33,530 nucleotides of DNA from Oscillospiraceae bacterium (GTDB lineage: Bacteria; Bacillota; Clostridia; Oscillospirales; Acutalibacteraceae). The notes under the pieces were generated by a model, which worked only from the letters and a program-made list of their open reading frames with translations, did not search any database and was not told the DNA's origin. The stretch lies in assembly GCA_910574935.1 (NCBI GenBank), contig CAJTCU010000025.1, positions 1 to 33,530 on the forward strand. Reading direction: 5' to 3'. The translations under genes and the position numbers were made by a program. This document shows, in pieces, positions 1 through 7,610 of the stretch (position 1 is the stretch's first letter; each line of letters starts with the position of its first letter).

Positions 1-151
1 CTCTGTGCATACTGGGAATCTTCCTTATACGGCGCAGGATATCTCTCATAACATTCATTCATTTATGCGTCGGCTCCAGCATAATCCCTCTCGGGTTATT
101 CGTTTTTTCCTCCATCCGCTTCTTTCCTATCTTTCGGCGGAGGAGTAATAC
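1..151. repeat. Left copy of a 151-bp perfect inverted repeat
   Basis: Bases 1-151 are the exact reverse complement of 33374-33524; identity stops at base 152, where the two flanks differ. Read on the minus strand (outward), it carries a short reading frame starting MEEKTNNPRG, preceded by a GGAAAG-type ribosome site, with its stop overlapping the ATG of a second frame that leaves the window. It may extend beyond base 1. The sequence is certain; its origin (real duplication, fold-back, or assembly join) is not. Confidence 0.95.
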
Positions 152-706
152 AATAAATAACTATCGAGAAACTTCACAGACGCCTAGGTTAAACAACGTA
201 GTCGACATATGTATCGCCCTACATCTTCCATATAAAGTCAGCCGTAGGCTGATAGAGCTTGCCGGATACTCTCTTAATACTTCATCCGACAACAGATTTT
301 ATGATTTCATCCTTTGCAATTACTACTTACACTCAGTTAGGTTTTGTAGGAAAATGTTCGAAGACATGCAGTCTAGCGCAAAAAAGGCGCGCCAGGAGTC
401 TAGAAATCAGCAAAAAAAGTAATAATTTCTCGGCCAGCTCATTTGTGAAAAATCTATAATTGTCTTTTTATAGCGGCGCAAAATCAGTGATGTTTGCTGA
501 ATTCACGCCGTTTTTTATCTTTTTCCTAGTTCGGATTTGGTATTATATACTCCTTTTCACCTAGATAAATATCCCCAAAAGGATACCCAAAAAATTTGCC
601 GGGTAACTGTGCTATCATATTCTCAGAACAAGAGCTCACCCGGATAAGTGGCCACTCCGGTTTGAGTTCGCGGTTCAAAATAATTTTCCGAAAGGAAGGT
701 TTTAAT
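152..706. other. Gene-poor AT-rich stretch
   Basis: No convincing gene is seen here. Short plus-strand frames exist (for example one ending KKARQESRNQQKK at about 432), which could be the tail of a broken gene, but none has a recognisable domain. The only clear element is the plus-strand terminator at 474-516, which suggests that a gene once ended just upstream. Confidence 0.5.
474..516 (+). terminator. Intrinsic terminator, plus strand
   Basis: The arms CGGCGCAAAATCAG and CTGAATTCACGCCG pair with two internal mismatches and are followed directly by TTTTTT. It lies downstream of no recognisable intact gene, so it is probably a leftover of a truncated unit. Confidence 0.7.
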
Positions 707-1231
707 ATGATAATCATTTTATTTGGCTTGTGGGGCAGCAAGCGGGTTTTCAGGGTAAAAAGTACTGGCCAGTTGGACGTATTGGTTGTCCTTGAGCGGG
801 CAGCGCTCAAACTCGCCCACCTAAACGACAGCCCCGAATTGGTCGGCATTACAATCGAAGATGTCCTAACACTTCCAACAGAAGTGCAGCACTTAATGGG
901 CTTCCATGCGGAAGAAACTGGGGATGAGTATGAGCCTGGATTTCATGAATCTCATTACCGCAATGAGCATCTGGTCAAACCGCAGGCAGCGCGGGAAGAT
1001 GAAATAGCAGCATACATCAAGGGATACATGGAAGCCCAATATGAAAAGGGCGTCTCCGGTGTACGCGAAAACCCATCCTACCTTATTTCCTGCATGAAAG
1101 CAAGAACCTGGGCACACATCTTCCTAAGAGAGAGACGTTTAGTACTGTCTACCTTTATTGAAGAAATGGTTGAAAAAGATATCCAGTTCAACTTATGTCC
1201 CGATGAAAAAGAAAGCGAGGAAGACATATGA
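707..1231 (+). CDS. Hypothetical protein, 174 aa
   Basis: No recognised family. The frame stays open upstream to 596, but the ATG at 707 has a good ribosome site (AAGGAAGG, about 6 bases away), so it is chosen. The product starts with a short hydrophobic run (MIIILFGLWG) followed by a mixed charged, helix-rich body and an acidic tail (DEKESEEDI). There is no clear signal peptide cleavage site, no cysteine pairs and no nucleotide-binding motif. Its stop overlaps the ATG of the next gene (ATGA-type junction), so the two are probably co-translated and act together. The pair sits beside the serine recombinase and may be cargo of the element that the recombinase moves; that is inference. Confidence 0.6.
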   Translation: MIIILFGLWGSKRVFRVKSTGQLDVLVVLERAALKLAHLNDSPELVGITIEDVLTLPTEVQHLMGFHAEETGDEYEPGFHESHYRNEHLVKPQAAREDEIAAYIKGYMEAQYEKGVSGVRENPSYLISCMKARTWAHIFLRERRLVLSTFIEEMVEKDIQFNLCPDEKESEEDI

Positions 1232-1659
1232 CAAGAGAAATTAAGAAGACCGAGGCTTTGTCTCGGATGGAAATGCTGGGCCTTTCCTACCAGGCCAAAA
1301 CTCGATTTGAGAAGGAGGATAAAGTGAGCATCAGCGACGATATTACAGGCACTTCCTCCTGGGCCAAAGGTGACGACCTTAAACGAATCCGGCGGTTTGA
1401 GGAACAGTATAAGGTTCTGGTATATGCGGTTGTTCGCTCTCATACGCAGATTGGCACGATAGATTGCTACCTCTTCGTTAGCGATTACCAGGAAGAATGG
1501 AACCATGACAGGGCAGAATTCAGGCGCACGATACACGGTGATATTGAAGCAAAAAGGTTATTTGCGTATGCATATAATCATGATACTCCTGCCTTTTCCG
1601 ACTTTGGACACATGGGTGTTACCATCACAAAAGATTTGCGGTTATTCCGAATTTGGTGA
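1228..1659 (+). CDS. Hypothetical protein, 143 aa
   Basis: No recognised family. It starts inside the stop of the preceding gene (ATGA overlap), which supports translational coupling. The product is soluble, charged in its first half (KKTEALSRMEML, KTRFEKEDK) and richer in beta-type hydrophobic stretches in its second half (YKVLVYAVV, TIDCYLFV, MGVTITKDLRLF). No membrane segment or metal motif is visible. A small two-gene unit next to a recombinase could be a toxin-antitoxin or defence pair, but nothing in the sequence proves this. Confidence 0.6.
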   Translation: MTREIKKTEALSRMEMLGLSYQAKTRFEKEDKVSISDDITGTSSWAKGDDLKRIRRFEEQYKVLVYAVVRSHTQIGTIDCYLFVSDYQEEWNHDRAEFRRTIHGDIEAKRLFAYAYNHDTPAFSDFGHMGVTITKDLRLFRIW

Positions 1660-1698
1660 AAGATATAGCCACAACAGCGCAGCATTAGAAAACATAAA

Positions 1699-1872
1699 AT
1701 GAATCAAAACAAACATATCACGTATTCAAAAGAGACATCATCCTCCGTTCTCGATGGGAGAAAAATCATCTTCATAAACTCGTTTCCCCAATATGACGAG
1801 CAAAGGAAAGAGAAAGTCCATACCGAAGTCGAGCGGGGATTATATCAGGTGTTCAAAAATTATATATCTTGA
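1699..1872 (+). CDS. Small protein upstream of serine recombinase, 57 aa
   Basis: A 58-codon frame (MNQNKHITYSKETSS... to ...VFKNYIS) ends within the recombinase promoter region. The ribosome site is weak. The coding look is good: charged, with an aromatic-rich C-terminus and no rare-codon runs. Small genes immediately upstream of large serine recombinases are common in clostridial elements, and some such small proteins act as directionality factors. That role here is only a guess from position. The -35 box of the recombinase promoter overlaps its last codons. Confidence 0.5.
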   Translation: MNQNKHITYSKETSSSVLDGRKIIFINSFPQYDEQRKEKVHTEVERGLYQVFKNYIS

Positions 1873-1916
1873 AAAACGGGGGCTGCTGCGGTATAATCAA
1901 ACCGTTAGCGGCCCCC
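1869..1916 (+). promoter_or_regulatory. Recombinase promoter inside a long palindrome
   Basis: TTGAAA (1869-1874), a 17-bp spacer and TATAAT (1892-1897) form a near-consensus promoter for the recombinase. A long inverted repeat (GGGGGC...GCCCCC, 1878-1916, about 13 pairs with one bulge and an 8-base loop) covers the spacer and the -10 box. There is no T-run after it, so it reads better as an operator or 5'-UTR hairpin than as a terminator. Confidence 0.6.
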
Positions 1917-1943
1917 TTCCATAATGAAAGGGGTTTGTTCAAT

Positions 1944-3443
1944 ATGATTGACGCCATATACACCCGGCAGTCTGTAGACCGGGCAGACAGCATTTCCATT
2001 GAGAGCCAGATGGAGTTCTGTCAATATGAAACGAGGGGCGGCGAGTACAGATACTATAGTGACAGGGGCTTTTCTGGCAAGAACACCGACAGGCCGGATT
2101 TCCAGCGGATGATGAATGACATTAAGAACGGGGAAATCAAGCGCGTCATTGTGTACAAGCTGGATAGAATTAGCCGCTCTATCCTGGACTTTACCTCAAT
2201 GATGGAAGAGTTCCACAAGTACGGTGTGGAGTTTGTGTCCACCACCAAGAAGTTTGACACATCTTCCCCCATGGGGCGGGCCATGCTGAATATCTGCATC
2301 GTCTTTGCGCAGCTTGAGCGTGAAACTATCCAAAAGAGAGTGGCCGATGCTTATGCTTCCCGCTCAAAACACGGATTCTTTATGGGCGGTCCTGTTCCCT
2401 ATGGATATTCCATTGAGCCCTATGTTATTGATGGGATAAAAACCTCCCGATATGTAATTTCCCCGGAAGAGGCGGAAGTCGTTAGAGTTATCTACCAGAT
2501 GTATGCTCAGCCGCAGGTTTCTTTTGGAGACATCATGAGGTATCTTGGCGACAATAAGATTCGCACCCGGCGGGGTAAAGGATGGAACAGGACAAGGATT
2601 GCCGAGATAGTCAAAAACCCGATATACCTCCAGGCAGACTTGGACATTTACGAATTCTATAAAGGTCAAGGTACTCTCATAGTCAATGACCCCTCTGAAT
2701 TTATCGGGGCTAACGGATGCTACCTTTATGAAACCCAGGAAGACAAGCGCAAAACTCTGTCATTGGAAGGGCAAACGCTGGTGATTGCCCCTCACGAAGG
2801 AATCGTTCCGTCTGATATTTGGCTGGCAGCTCGAAAAAAGTGCCTCAACAATAAGAATGTCGGCATTCCAACGAAGGTTAAGAATTCCTGGCTGATTGGC
2901 AAAGCTAAATGCGGCAAATGCGGCCACGCGCTGAGTATCCGATTCTCAAAAAAGAATGGCGTGCGCTACTTCATGTGCGGGTATCACCTTAACGCCAGAG
3001 GATGTGACGGGTTTGGTACTCTACGCGCACCAGAGCTTGAAAAATTCGTATTGGATGCCATACGGGAAAGACTGAAATCTTTTGAAACACTTACTTCTTC
3101 CACAGAGTCAAGAGTGAATCCAAAATTGAATGGGCTTCGGGTCAAAGAGCACCAGTTGAGCGAAGAAATGAACACGCTTCTGGAGAAGGTCATCCAGGCA
3201 GATGGTGCACTTATGTCTCTCATAAATCAGAGAGCGTCCGACTTGGATGCACAGCTCAAAGAAGTGCAAAAAGAGATACGTGAAATTACCACTGCCACGC
3301 CAGCCACAGATGTCAAGACACTTACAGGATATTTTTCAAAGTGGGACGAACTTTCGATTGATGATAAAAGAAGCGTGGTGGACCTGGTGATTGCTCAGGT
3401 CAAGGCCACGAAAGACAGTGTCGAGATTGTGTGGAAGATATGA
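1944..3443 (+). CDS. Large serine recombinase (site-specific integrase), 499 aa
   Basis: Integrates or excises a mobile element by serine-nucleophile strand exchange. The start at 1944 is chosen for its AAAGGGG site; the frame is open to 1869. The N-terminal resolvase domain (about 1-140) shows Y6-T-R8-Q-S10, where S10 is the expected nucleophile, and the VYKLDRISRS active-site stretch. A recombinase domain (about 150-270) follows, then a zinc ribbon (C323, C326, C345, C354) and a coiled-coil-rich C-terminus. Length fits the 450-550 aa clostridial group. The gene ends 5 bp from the broken parM-like gene on the other strand. Because such genes usually lie at one end of their element, an attachment site is expected at about 3444-3480. 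No second recombinase of this type is seen in the window. Confidence 0.95.
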   Translation: MIDAIYTRQSVDRADSISIESQMEFCQYETRGGEYRYYSDRGFSGKNTDRPDFQRMMNDIKNGEIKRVIVYKLDRISRSILDFTSMMEEFHKYGVEFVSTTKKFDTSSPMGRAMLNICIVFAQLERETIQKRVADAYASRSKHGFFMGGPVPYGYSIEPYVIDGIKTSRYVISPEEAEVVRVIYQMYAQPQVSFGDIMRYLGDNKIRTRRGKGWNRTRIAEIVKNPIYLQADLDIYEFYKGQGTLIVNDPSEFIGANGCYLYETQEDKRKTLSLEGQTLVIAPHEGIVPSDIWLAARKKCLNNKNVGIPTKVKNSWLIGKAKCGKCGHALSIRFSKKNGVRYFMCGYHLNARGCDGFGTLRAPELEKFVLDAIRERLKSFETLTSSTESRVNPKLNGLRVKEHQLSEEMNTLLEKVIQADGALMSLINQRASDLDAQLKEVQKEIREITTATPATDVKTLTGYFSKWDELSIDDKRSVVDLVIAQVKATKDSVEIVWKI

Positions 3444-3448
3444 GTACT

Positions 3449-3685
3449 TCATAGTGATTGTAGTGCTTTGACGATGGCGAACAAAGTCAGGATGAAGAAG
3501 CGTTCGTCTTGGGTTTTATCCCGCATATAGGGCATGCGGTGGCTGGTGAGCGTCCAGAATTTCCCGGCGTACTCCAAAATCTCATCGGTCATGGGCGGCC
3601 TGACAGAGTGCTCGGTCAGGCCGGATACGAAGGTGAACCGGGGCGTTTTTATGGCATAGTTGCCGTGGTCGACGGCTATTAACAT
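3449..3685 (-). CDS. ParM/StbA-like actin ATPase, N-terminal fragment (78 aa)
   Basis: The product begins MLIAVDHGNYAIKT, the phosphate-1 segment of ParM-type bacterial actins, which form filaments that push plasmid copies apart. Clostridial homologues continue with the same TFVSGLTEHSVRPP and LEYAGKFWTL stretches, but for about 300 residues; this copy stops after 78 codons (...FAIVKALQSL). The start has a strong GGAGG site and an intact promoter. The break coincides with the end of the serine recombinase gene on the opposite strand, so insertion of that element at this codon is the simplest explanation. The fragment lacks phosphate-2 and the hinge and cannot be a working ATPase. It marks the host element as a plasmid or plasmid-derived. 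Confidence 0.75.
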   Translation of the reverse strand: MLIAVDHGNYAIKTPRFTFVSGLTEHSVRPPMTDEILEYAGKFWTLTSHRMPYMRDKTQDERFFILTLFAIVKALQSL

Positions 3686-3715
3686 AAGTATACCTCCAAA
3701 ATTTCATTTGCTGGG

Positions 3716-3744
3716 ATTACACCCATTACTGTACGCATTTGCAA
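3716..3744 (-). promoter_or_regulatory. Promoter of parM-like gene
   Basis: On the minus strand, TTGCAA (3739-3744), a 17-bp spacer and TGTAAT (3716-3721) lie 31 bp before the ATG. The promoter is intact although its gene is truncated. Confidence 0.5.
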
Positions 3745-3766
3745 CGAGAATACGCAAAATTTTTTC

Positions 3767-3799
3767 AAAATCAAAGGGGCGGCGCAATGCGTCACCCCT
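3767..3799 (-). terminator. Terminator after the primase operon
   Basis: On the minus strand the arms AGGGGTGACGC and GCGCCGCCCCT pair with one mismatch and are followed by TTTGATTTTG. It closes the operon that begins at 9784 and separates it from the parM-like gene. Confidence 0.65.
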
Positions 3800-3805
3800 C
3801 GTCAG

Positions 3806-4867
3806 TCAACTATTTCTATCCAGATTTGCTTTCAGCCGGGCCCAGATAAAGTCGTCCAACCCCTTGTACCTCGGGTCCCAGACGCAAGTCCCATACCGAA
3901 ACCCCATCCGGCCCAGCAAGGCCATGAGCTTATCATAGGCACTCTGCACATAGCAGTTCGCGATGTAGTCCATGTCGAACGCCGTTTTTATCTCCCGGAC
4001 GCCCTGGCTTTGCAACTCAGTTAGAGCTTCTTCCAGCCTTTGCAAGGCGTTTACCCCAGGCACTGCCAGAACGGTTAGCCCCGAAAGCGCATGGATAATA
4101 TCGGCCTTCATGGGCCCTTCGGTGAGAACTACCATCTTGCCCGGTTTCCCGGCTAAGTGCGTCCAAGCGGGCGACCCACAGCCGCCGCTAAGCTCCACGC
4201 TGGATATCCAGCGGAACTTGCGGTTCTCGGTGTTGTCCAACCGGAGCTGTAGGCCCTGAATCCGGCCCTGCATGTCTCGAACCGGTATGAGAACCCCCGA
4301 CCGCTGGTGGACAAACGACCACCAACCGGCTTTCGTGCGGAAGAATCCTGGCACGCCTTGCGGGTCAGCACTGGTCTCCAGAACACGCCGGACAAGCTCG
4401 GAGTTGTTCGCCAGCGGCATGGATTTGTAGCCCAACTGGGCGATATCACGGTCACTGAGGCCACGGTTGTGAAGATTTTCTCGATGAGCGTTCGCCAGCC
4501 CCAGCATGGAGAGGAGCGCGGAGTAAGTGCGGTGGCGGGTGGCGGCGTCTGCAATAAGAGTTTCCACATGCTGTTGATAACTCCTCTGTCCCTGTAAATT
4601 GGGCCGCTCATTCAAGCGTAACCGTTCTGCCAGCTCCCGCCACACCCGGTCACGGTTCGTGCCGGTGAACAGGGCGTACAGGTCGAAAATGCCTCCAGAA
4701 ACTCCGCACTTCGCGCACCGGAACACTTCTTTCTTGAAGTTGATATTCAGGTGCTTATCGCGCTCACCGTCACAGCACGGGCAGCGGACATAGCAGGAAA
4801 TCCGGCCAGCCGGGGGCTGGGGCAGGCCCAGCAGCACCACCATGTCCGTCATGCGGATCCGTTCCAT
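3806..4867 (-). CDS. DnaG-like primase with CHC2 zinc finger and Toprim-type domain, 353 aa
   Basis: Expected to make RNA primers for replication or transfer-strand synthesis of the element. Near the N-terminus is a CHC2-type zinc finger (C29, C32, C51, C54). A Toprim-like region follows, with the acidic motif VVLTEGPMKADI and a later FDMDY. Length (353 aa) is shorter than chromosomal DnaG (about 600) and lacks a helicase-binding C-terminus, as in phage or plasmid primases. The ATG at 4867 has GAGGAG 8 bases upstream and is preferred to the in-frame GTG at 4876, which is too close. It is the last gene of the recombination operon and starts 18 bp after the preceding stop. Confidence 0.85.
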   Translation of the reverse strand: MERIRMTDMVVLLGLPQPPAGRISCYVRCPCCDGERDKHLNINFKKEVFRCAKCGVSGGIFDLYALFTGTNRDRVWRELAERLRLNERPNLQGQRSYQQHVETLIADAATRHRTYSALLSMLGLANAHRENLHNRGLSDRDIAQLGYKSMPLANNSELVRRVLETSADPQGVPGFFRTKAGWWSFVHQRSGVLIPVRDMQGRIQGLQLRLDNTENRKFRWISSVELSGGCGSPAWTHLAGKPGKMVVLTEGPMKADIIHALSGLTVLAVPGVNALQRLEEALTELQSQGVREIKTAFDMDYIANCYVQSAYDKLMALLGRMGFRYGTCVWDPRYKGLDDFIWARLKANLDRNS

Positions 4868-4885
4868 GCGCTTCACTCCTCTTTT

Positions 4886-5563
4886 TTATGCTGACTGTTG
4901 CAGGGCAAAGTCCCGGATAAACTGTGCGGCAGCCCCAACTTTCTCCGTAGCAGGGAACTTCTCTGCAACCCACTTGATCGCTCCGGGGTCAAGCTGAAGA
5001 ACCTCGCCCAAGGTCTTGCCCTTGAACTTGGTGATGGGGTAGGGCACTTTCATGGCCTGCTCCAGTTTTTCCTCCTGGGTCAGCTCACGGGGAGCGGGTT
5101 CCTCAACGGCATAGGGTTCGGCGAGCGGTGCCGCATTAGTGGTCGGCACACTCTCAGAAACTGTGTCAGGGAACTCATCCCCGGCCATGGCGAACTGTAG
5201 GCCAAAGCCCGCATTTCTCAGCGCGATACCCACTGCCGCCGTTTGCGCCCACTCGCGGGGCGAAACAGACGGCTTGTCCTCCAGATACCCCCGGGAGGCC
5301 GTAGCCTCCGCCAAAAAGCAGTCTGCCGGGTCTTTGTAGCTGGGGTACACCCGGGCTGTGGCAACGAAACAATCTTTGCCGGGAGCGGCCTGCACAGAGA
5401 TACGGCCTTCCGGATATTTCAGCCGAAACCAGGCAATTTGCGCCATAACAGGCAGGCGCTTGCGGGTCTCTCCGGTGTTGAGGTCGGTGTAATCGACCGC
5501 ATAAGGGGTGGGGTCAAAGCCCTCCACAGCGTTGATTTTGTTCAAGATACTATTGCTTTCCAT
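4886..5563 (-). CDS. Putative single-strand annealing/recombination protein, 225 aa
   Basis: Not recognised with certainty. Residues 1-120 carry a pattern seen in clostridial mobile-element proteins that travel with YqaJ exonucleases (YTDLNTGETRKRLPVMAQIAWFR region, FVATARVY, AEATASRGY, VSPREWAQTAAVGIALRNAGFG). It resembles single-strand annealing proteins of the Rad52/Erf kind in spirit: a compact beta-rich N-terminal core, a proline/acidic linker and a small C-terminal helical domain (residues about 160-225). The start at 5563 is fixed by AGGAGG and overlaps the preceding gene by 14 bp. The neighbouring exonuclease, helicase and primase make a Red-like exonuclease/annealing pair the best working guess. 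Confidence 0.55.
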   Translation of the reverse strand: MESNSILNKINAVEGFDPTPYAVDYTDLNTGETRKRLPVMAQIAWFRLKYPEGRISVQAAPGKDCFVATARVYPSYKDPADCFLAEATASRGYLEDKPSVSPREWAQTAAVGIALRNAGFGLQFAMAGDEFPDTVSESVPTTNAAPLAEPYAVEEPAPRELTQEEKLEQAMKVPYPITKFKGKTLGEVLQLDPGAIKWVAEKFPATEKVGAAAQFIRDFALQQSA

Positions 5564-6017
5564 TCTGAAAAACCTCCTGCAAATTGATATAGGTATCGCG
5601 GTACTGCATCCAGACCGGCAGCAACGCGTTGATGTACTTGCCGACGGTCTGGCTGTACTGCTCGGGCTTGCTGGGCGAGAAACTGGAAAACTGCTTGCGC
5701 CCGGCTTGGACCACCTTTTCCAAAGACTGATGGGCCGTCTCCCGGAGCTTTTTGCCGTCGGCGTCGGTTTTTGCCCTAAATTGCCGCTCGTTGAGCACGG
5801 ACTTGATGTAGGCGTCAACCAGCTGGTAGTGGTAGCTCAGGTCATCCACCTTCATTCCCATGGGGGCACTCTTGGAGAAAGCCTGGAAGGTTTCCAGCAC
5901 GCAAATGCGGTAATTCAGTTCCTGTAAGGCCAGATTTTCCTTGGTCTGCATGGTGTGTTTGGCGATCCGGGAGTTAAAATCCGCCTGCTTTTCACGGTAT
6001 GTTGCGAGAATACTCAT
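5550..6017 (-). CDS. Hypothetical helical protein, 155 aa
   Basis: No recognised family. The whole product is predicted helical and charged (ATYREKQADFNSRIAKH, ENLALQELNYRICVLETF, KKLRETAHQSLEKVVQ), with no cysteine pairs, no membrane segment and no nucleotide-binding loop. The start at 6017 has AAGGAG; the stop lies 12 bp downstream of the RecD2-like gene, and its 3' end overlaps the annealing-protein gene. This tight packing between helicase and recombination genes suggests an accessory role on the same DNA substrate. Confidence 0.7.
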   Translation of the reverse strand: MSILATYREKQADFNSRIAKHTMQTKENLALQELNYRICVLETFQAFSKSAPMGMKVDDLSYHYQLVDAYIKSVLNERQFRAKTDADGKKLRETAHQSLEKVVQAGRKQFSSFSPSKPEQYSQTVGKYINALLPVWMQYRDTYINLQEVFQNGKQ

Positions 6018-6029
6018 TTTGACTCTCCT

Positions 6030-7595
6030 TTATGCATTTCTGATACGTTTTGCGAGGCAGGTGCCCCGCTTTTCGCCTACCAGAATTACCCGGCTCTTGC
6101 CACGGGTAATTGCTGTGTAAACGAGGGGCCGGGTCAGCATGATGTAGTGGGAGCGCTGCAGGTTAATGATGACCGATTGGTACTCCGAGCCCTGGGACTT
6201 GTGGACGGTAGAGGCGTAGCCCAAATCCAGCATGGGGAGCTGGGTGGGGTCGTACTCCACCTCGCGGCCGTCGCCAAAGTTTACCCGGATAGTGATACCG
6301 TCAGTGTCACGGAAAATGTCGGTGATGTAGCCCACATCGCCGTTGTTGACCTCGCCCAGATTCTTCGTCTGCATAACTCTGTCGCCCATACGGAAGACTC
6401 TCTTGCCATGAGTGGCCTCGGGCTTGCCGGGCGCGGGCGGGTTCACCAAATCACGTAAACGAAGGTTGAGGGCGTTGGCGCCGGTCGCTGTCTTCTTGCG
6501 GTAGGGCGTGAGCAGAGCCACATTGTCAAGGCCGTATTTCTTGACCTCTTGCAGGTACAGCTCCACCACCTTGTCGGCCGAAGTTTCAATATCTGGAGAC
6601 TCCACGAACTGGAAATCCTCACCGAACTCCAGATTGTGCACTCCCTGACGGACAGCCTTCGCGTTGACCGCGATACGGCTCCCCACCTGCTGGCGGAACA
6701 CCTTATTGAGCCTCGCCACAGGCACCTTTCCGCTGGCGATAATCTCGCTGAGCACCGCGCCGGGGCCCACTGACGGCAGCTGGTCGCTGTCGCCAATAAA
6801 TACCACTTGTGCCCCCAGGCTTATCGCGTCCAGCAGATAACCCGCCAGGTACACGTCCAGCATGGACACCTCGTCCACAAGGACAAGGTCAGCGTCCAGA
6901 AGCTCGGGCTCGTTGAAGTTTCCGTCCTCGTCAGCCATGAGGTTCAGGGCCTTGTGGATGGTTGAGGCCGGGTGGCCGGTGGCCTGTTCCATGCGCCGTG
7001 CCGCTCGCCCGGTTGGGGCACAACAACAGATTGTAGCTTCAGGGTTCTGGCGATGGTAGATGTCAAGAATTGCTTTTTGAATCATAGTTTTGCCCGTACC
7101 GGGGCCTCCGGTAATGACCGACAACCCTTGGGAAAGGGCCATTTTTACAGCCTGCCGCTGCTCCGGGGCAAAGCGGAGGTTTAGCTTTTCCTCCACACGG
7201 TTCAATGCCATTTCCAGATTCGTACATCCTTCAATAGGTGTATGCAAAAACTGCTGAACTCTCCGGGCCAAATGGCTCTCGGCATGGGCGGTCTTGGTAC
7301 GATAAACGTACTGGTCGTAGGTGGTAAGCTGTCCGCTCTCCACCAGCCGCGCCGCGCGGTTCGCCGCCATTTGGGTGGTGAGGGTGGATGTGTCCAGCAG
7401 CTTGAGGGCAGCCTTGAGAAAAGCGTGCTTCTCCAAGCAGAGATGTCCACAGCCTTCGGCCTCGGTCAGAGTGTAGAGTAAGCCCTCGTCCACCCGCTCG
7501 GTAGAGAGACGGTCGAAGCCCATGCTTGCAGCAATTTTGTCGGCAGTGAGGAACCCCACGCCTGACAGCTCGCACAGCCGGTAAAAGGTTTTCAT
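6030..7595 (-). CDS. RecD2-like ATP-dependent DNA helicase, 521 aa
   Basis: A superfamily 1B 5'-3' helicase. The N-terminal helical region includes a helix-hairpin-helix-like SGVGFLTADKIA (residues 11-22). It is followed by Walker A GGPGTGKT (163-170), Walker B LVDEVSMLD, GDSDQLPSVGPG, a late VHKSQGSEY and YTAITRGK motif VI. It is shorter than chromosomal RecD2 (about 740 aa) because much of the N-terminal part is missing, as in plasmid and phage forms. Two earlier in-frame ATGs (7604, 7601) sit directly on the AGGAG site; the ATG at 7595 has proper spacing and is preferred. It sits between the YqaJ exonuclease and the helical protein in one operon. Confidence 0.92.
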   Translation of the reverse strand: MKTFYRLCELSGVGFLTADKIAASMGFDRLSTERVDEGLLYTLTEAEGCGHLCLEKHAFLKAALKLLDTSTLTTQMAANRAARLVESGQLTTYDQYVYRTKTAHAESHLARRVQQFLHTPIEGCTNLEMALNRVEEKLNLRFAPEQRQAVKMALSQGLSVITGGPGTGKTMIQKAILDIYHRQNPEATICCCAPTGRAARRMEQATGHPASTIHKALNLMADEDGNFNEPELLDADLVLVDEVSMLDVYLAGYLLDAISLGAQVVFIGDSDQLPSVGPGAVLSEIIASGKVPVARLNKVFRQQVGSRIAVNAKAVRQGVHNLEFGEDFQFVESPDIETSADKVVELYLQEVKKYGLDNVALLTPYRKKTATGANALNLRLRDLVNPPAPGKPEATHGKRVFRMGDRVMQTKNLGEVNNGDVGYITDIFRDTDGITIRVNFGDGREVEYDPTQLPMLDLGYASTVHKSQGSEYQSVIINLQRSHYIMLTRPLVYTAITRGKSRVILVGEKRGTCLAKRIRNA

Positions 7596-7610
7596 TGTCA
7601 TCATCTCCTG

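Noticed and set aside
1-151. Terminal repeat as a serine-integrase attachment site pair
   Set aside because: attL/attR share only a short core and lie in direct orientation for an integrated element; a 151-bp perfect inverted match does not fit.
259-459. 66-aa plus-strand frame in the left intergenic region
   Set aside because: No ribosome site at its start and no family; only the downstream terminator hints at a former gene.
5955-6458. Plus-strand frame (167 aa) opposite the RecD2-like helicase
   Set aside because: Antisense to a certain helicase gene; no start signal.
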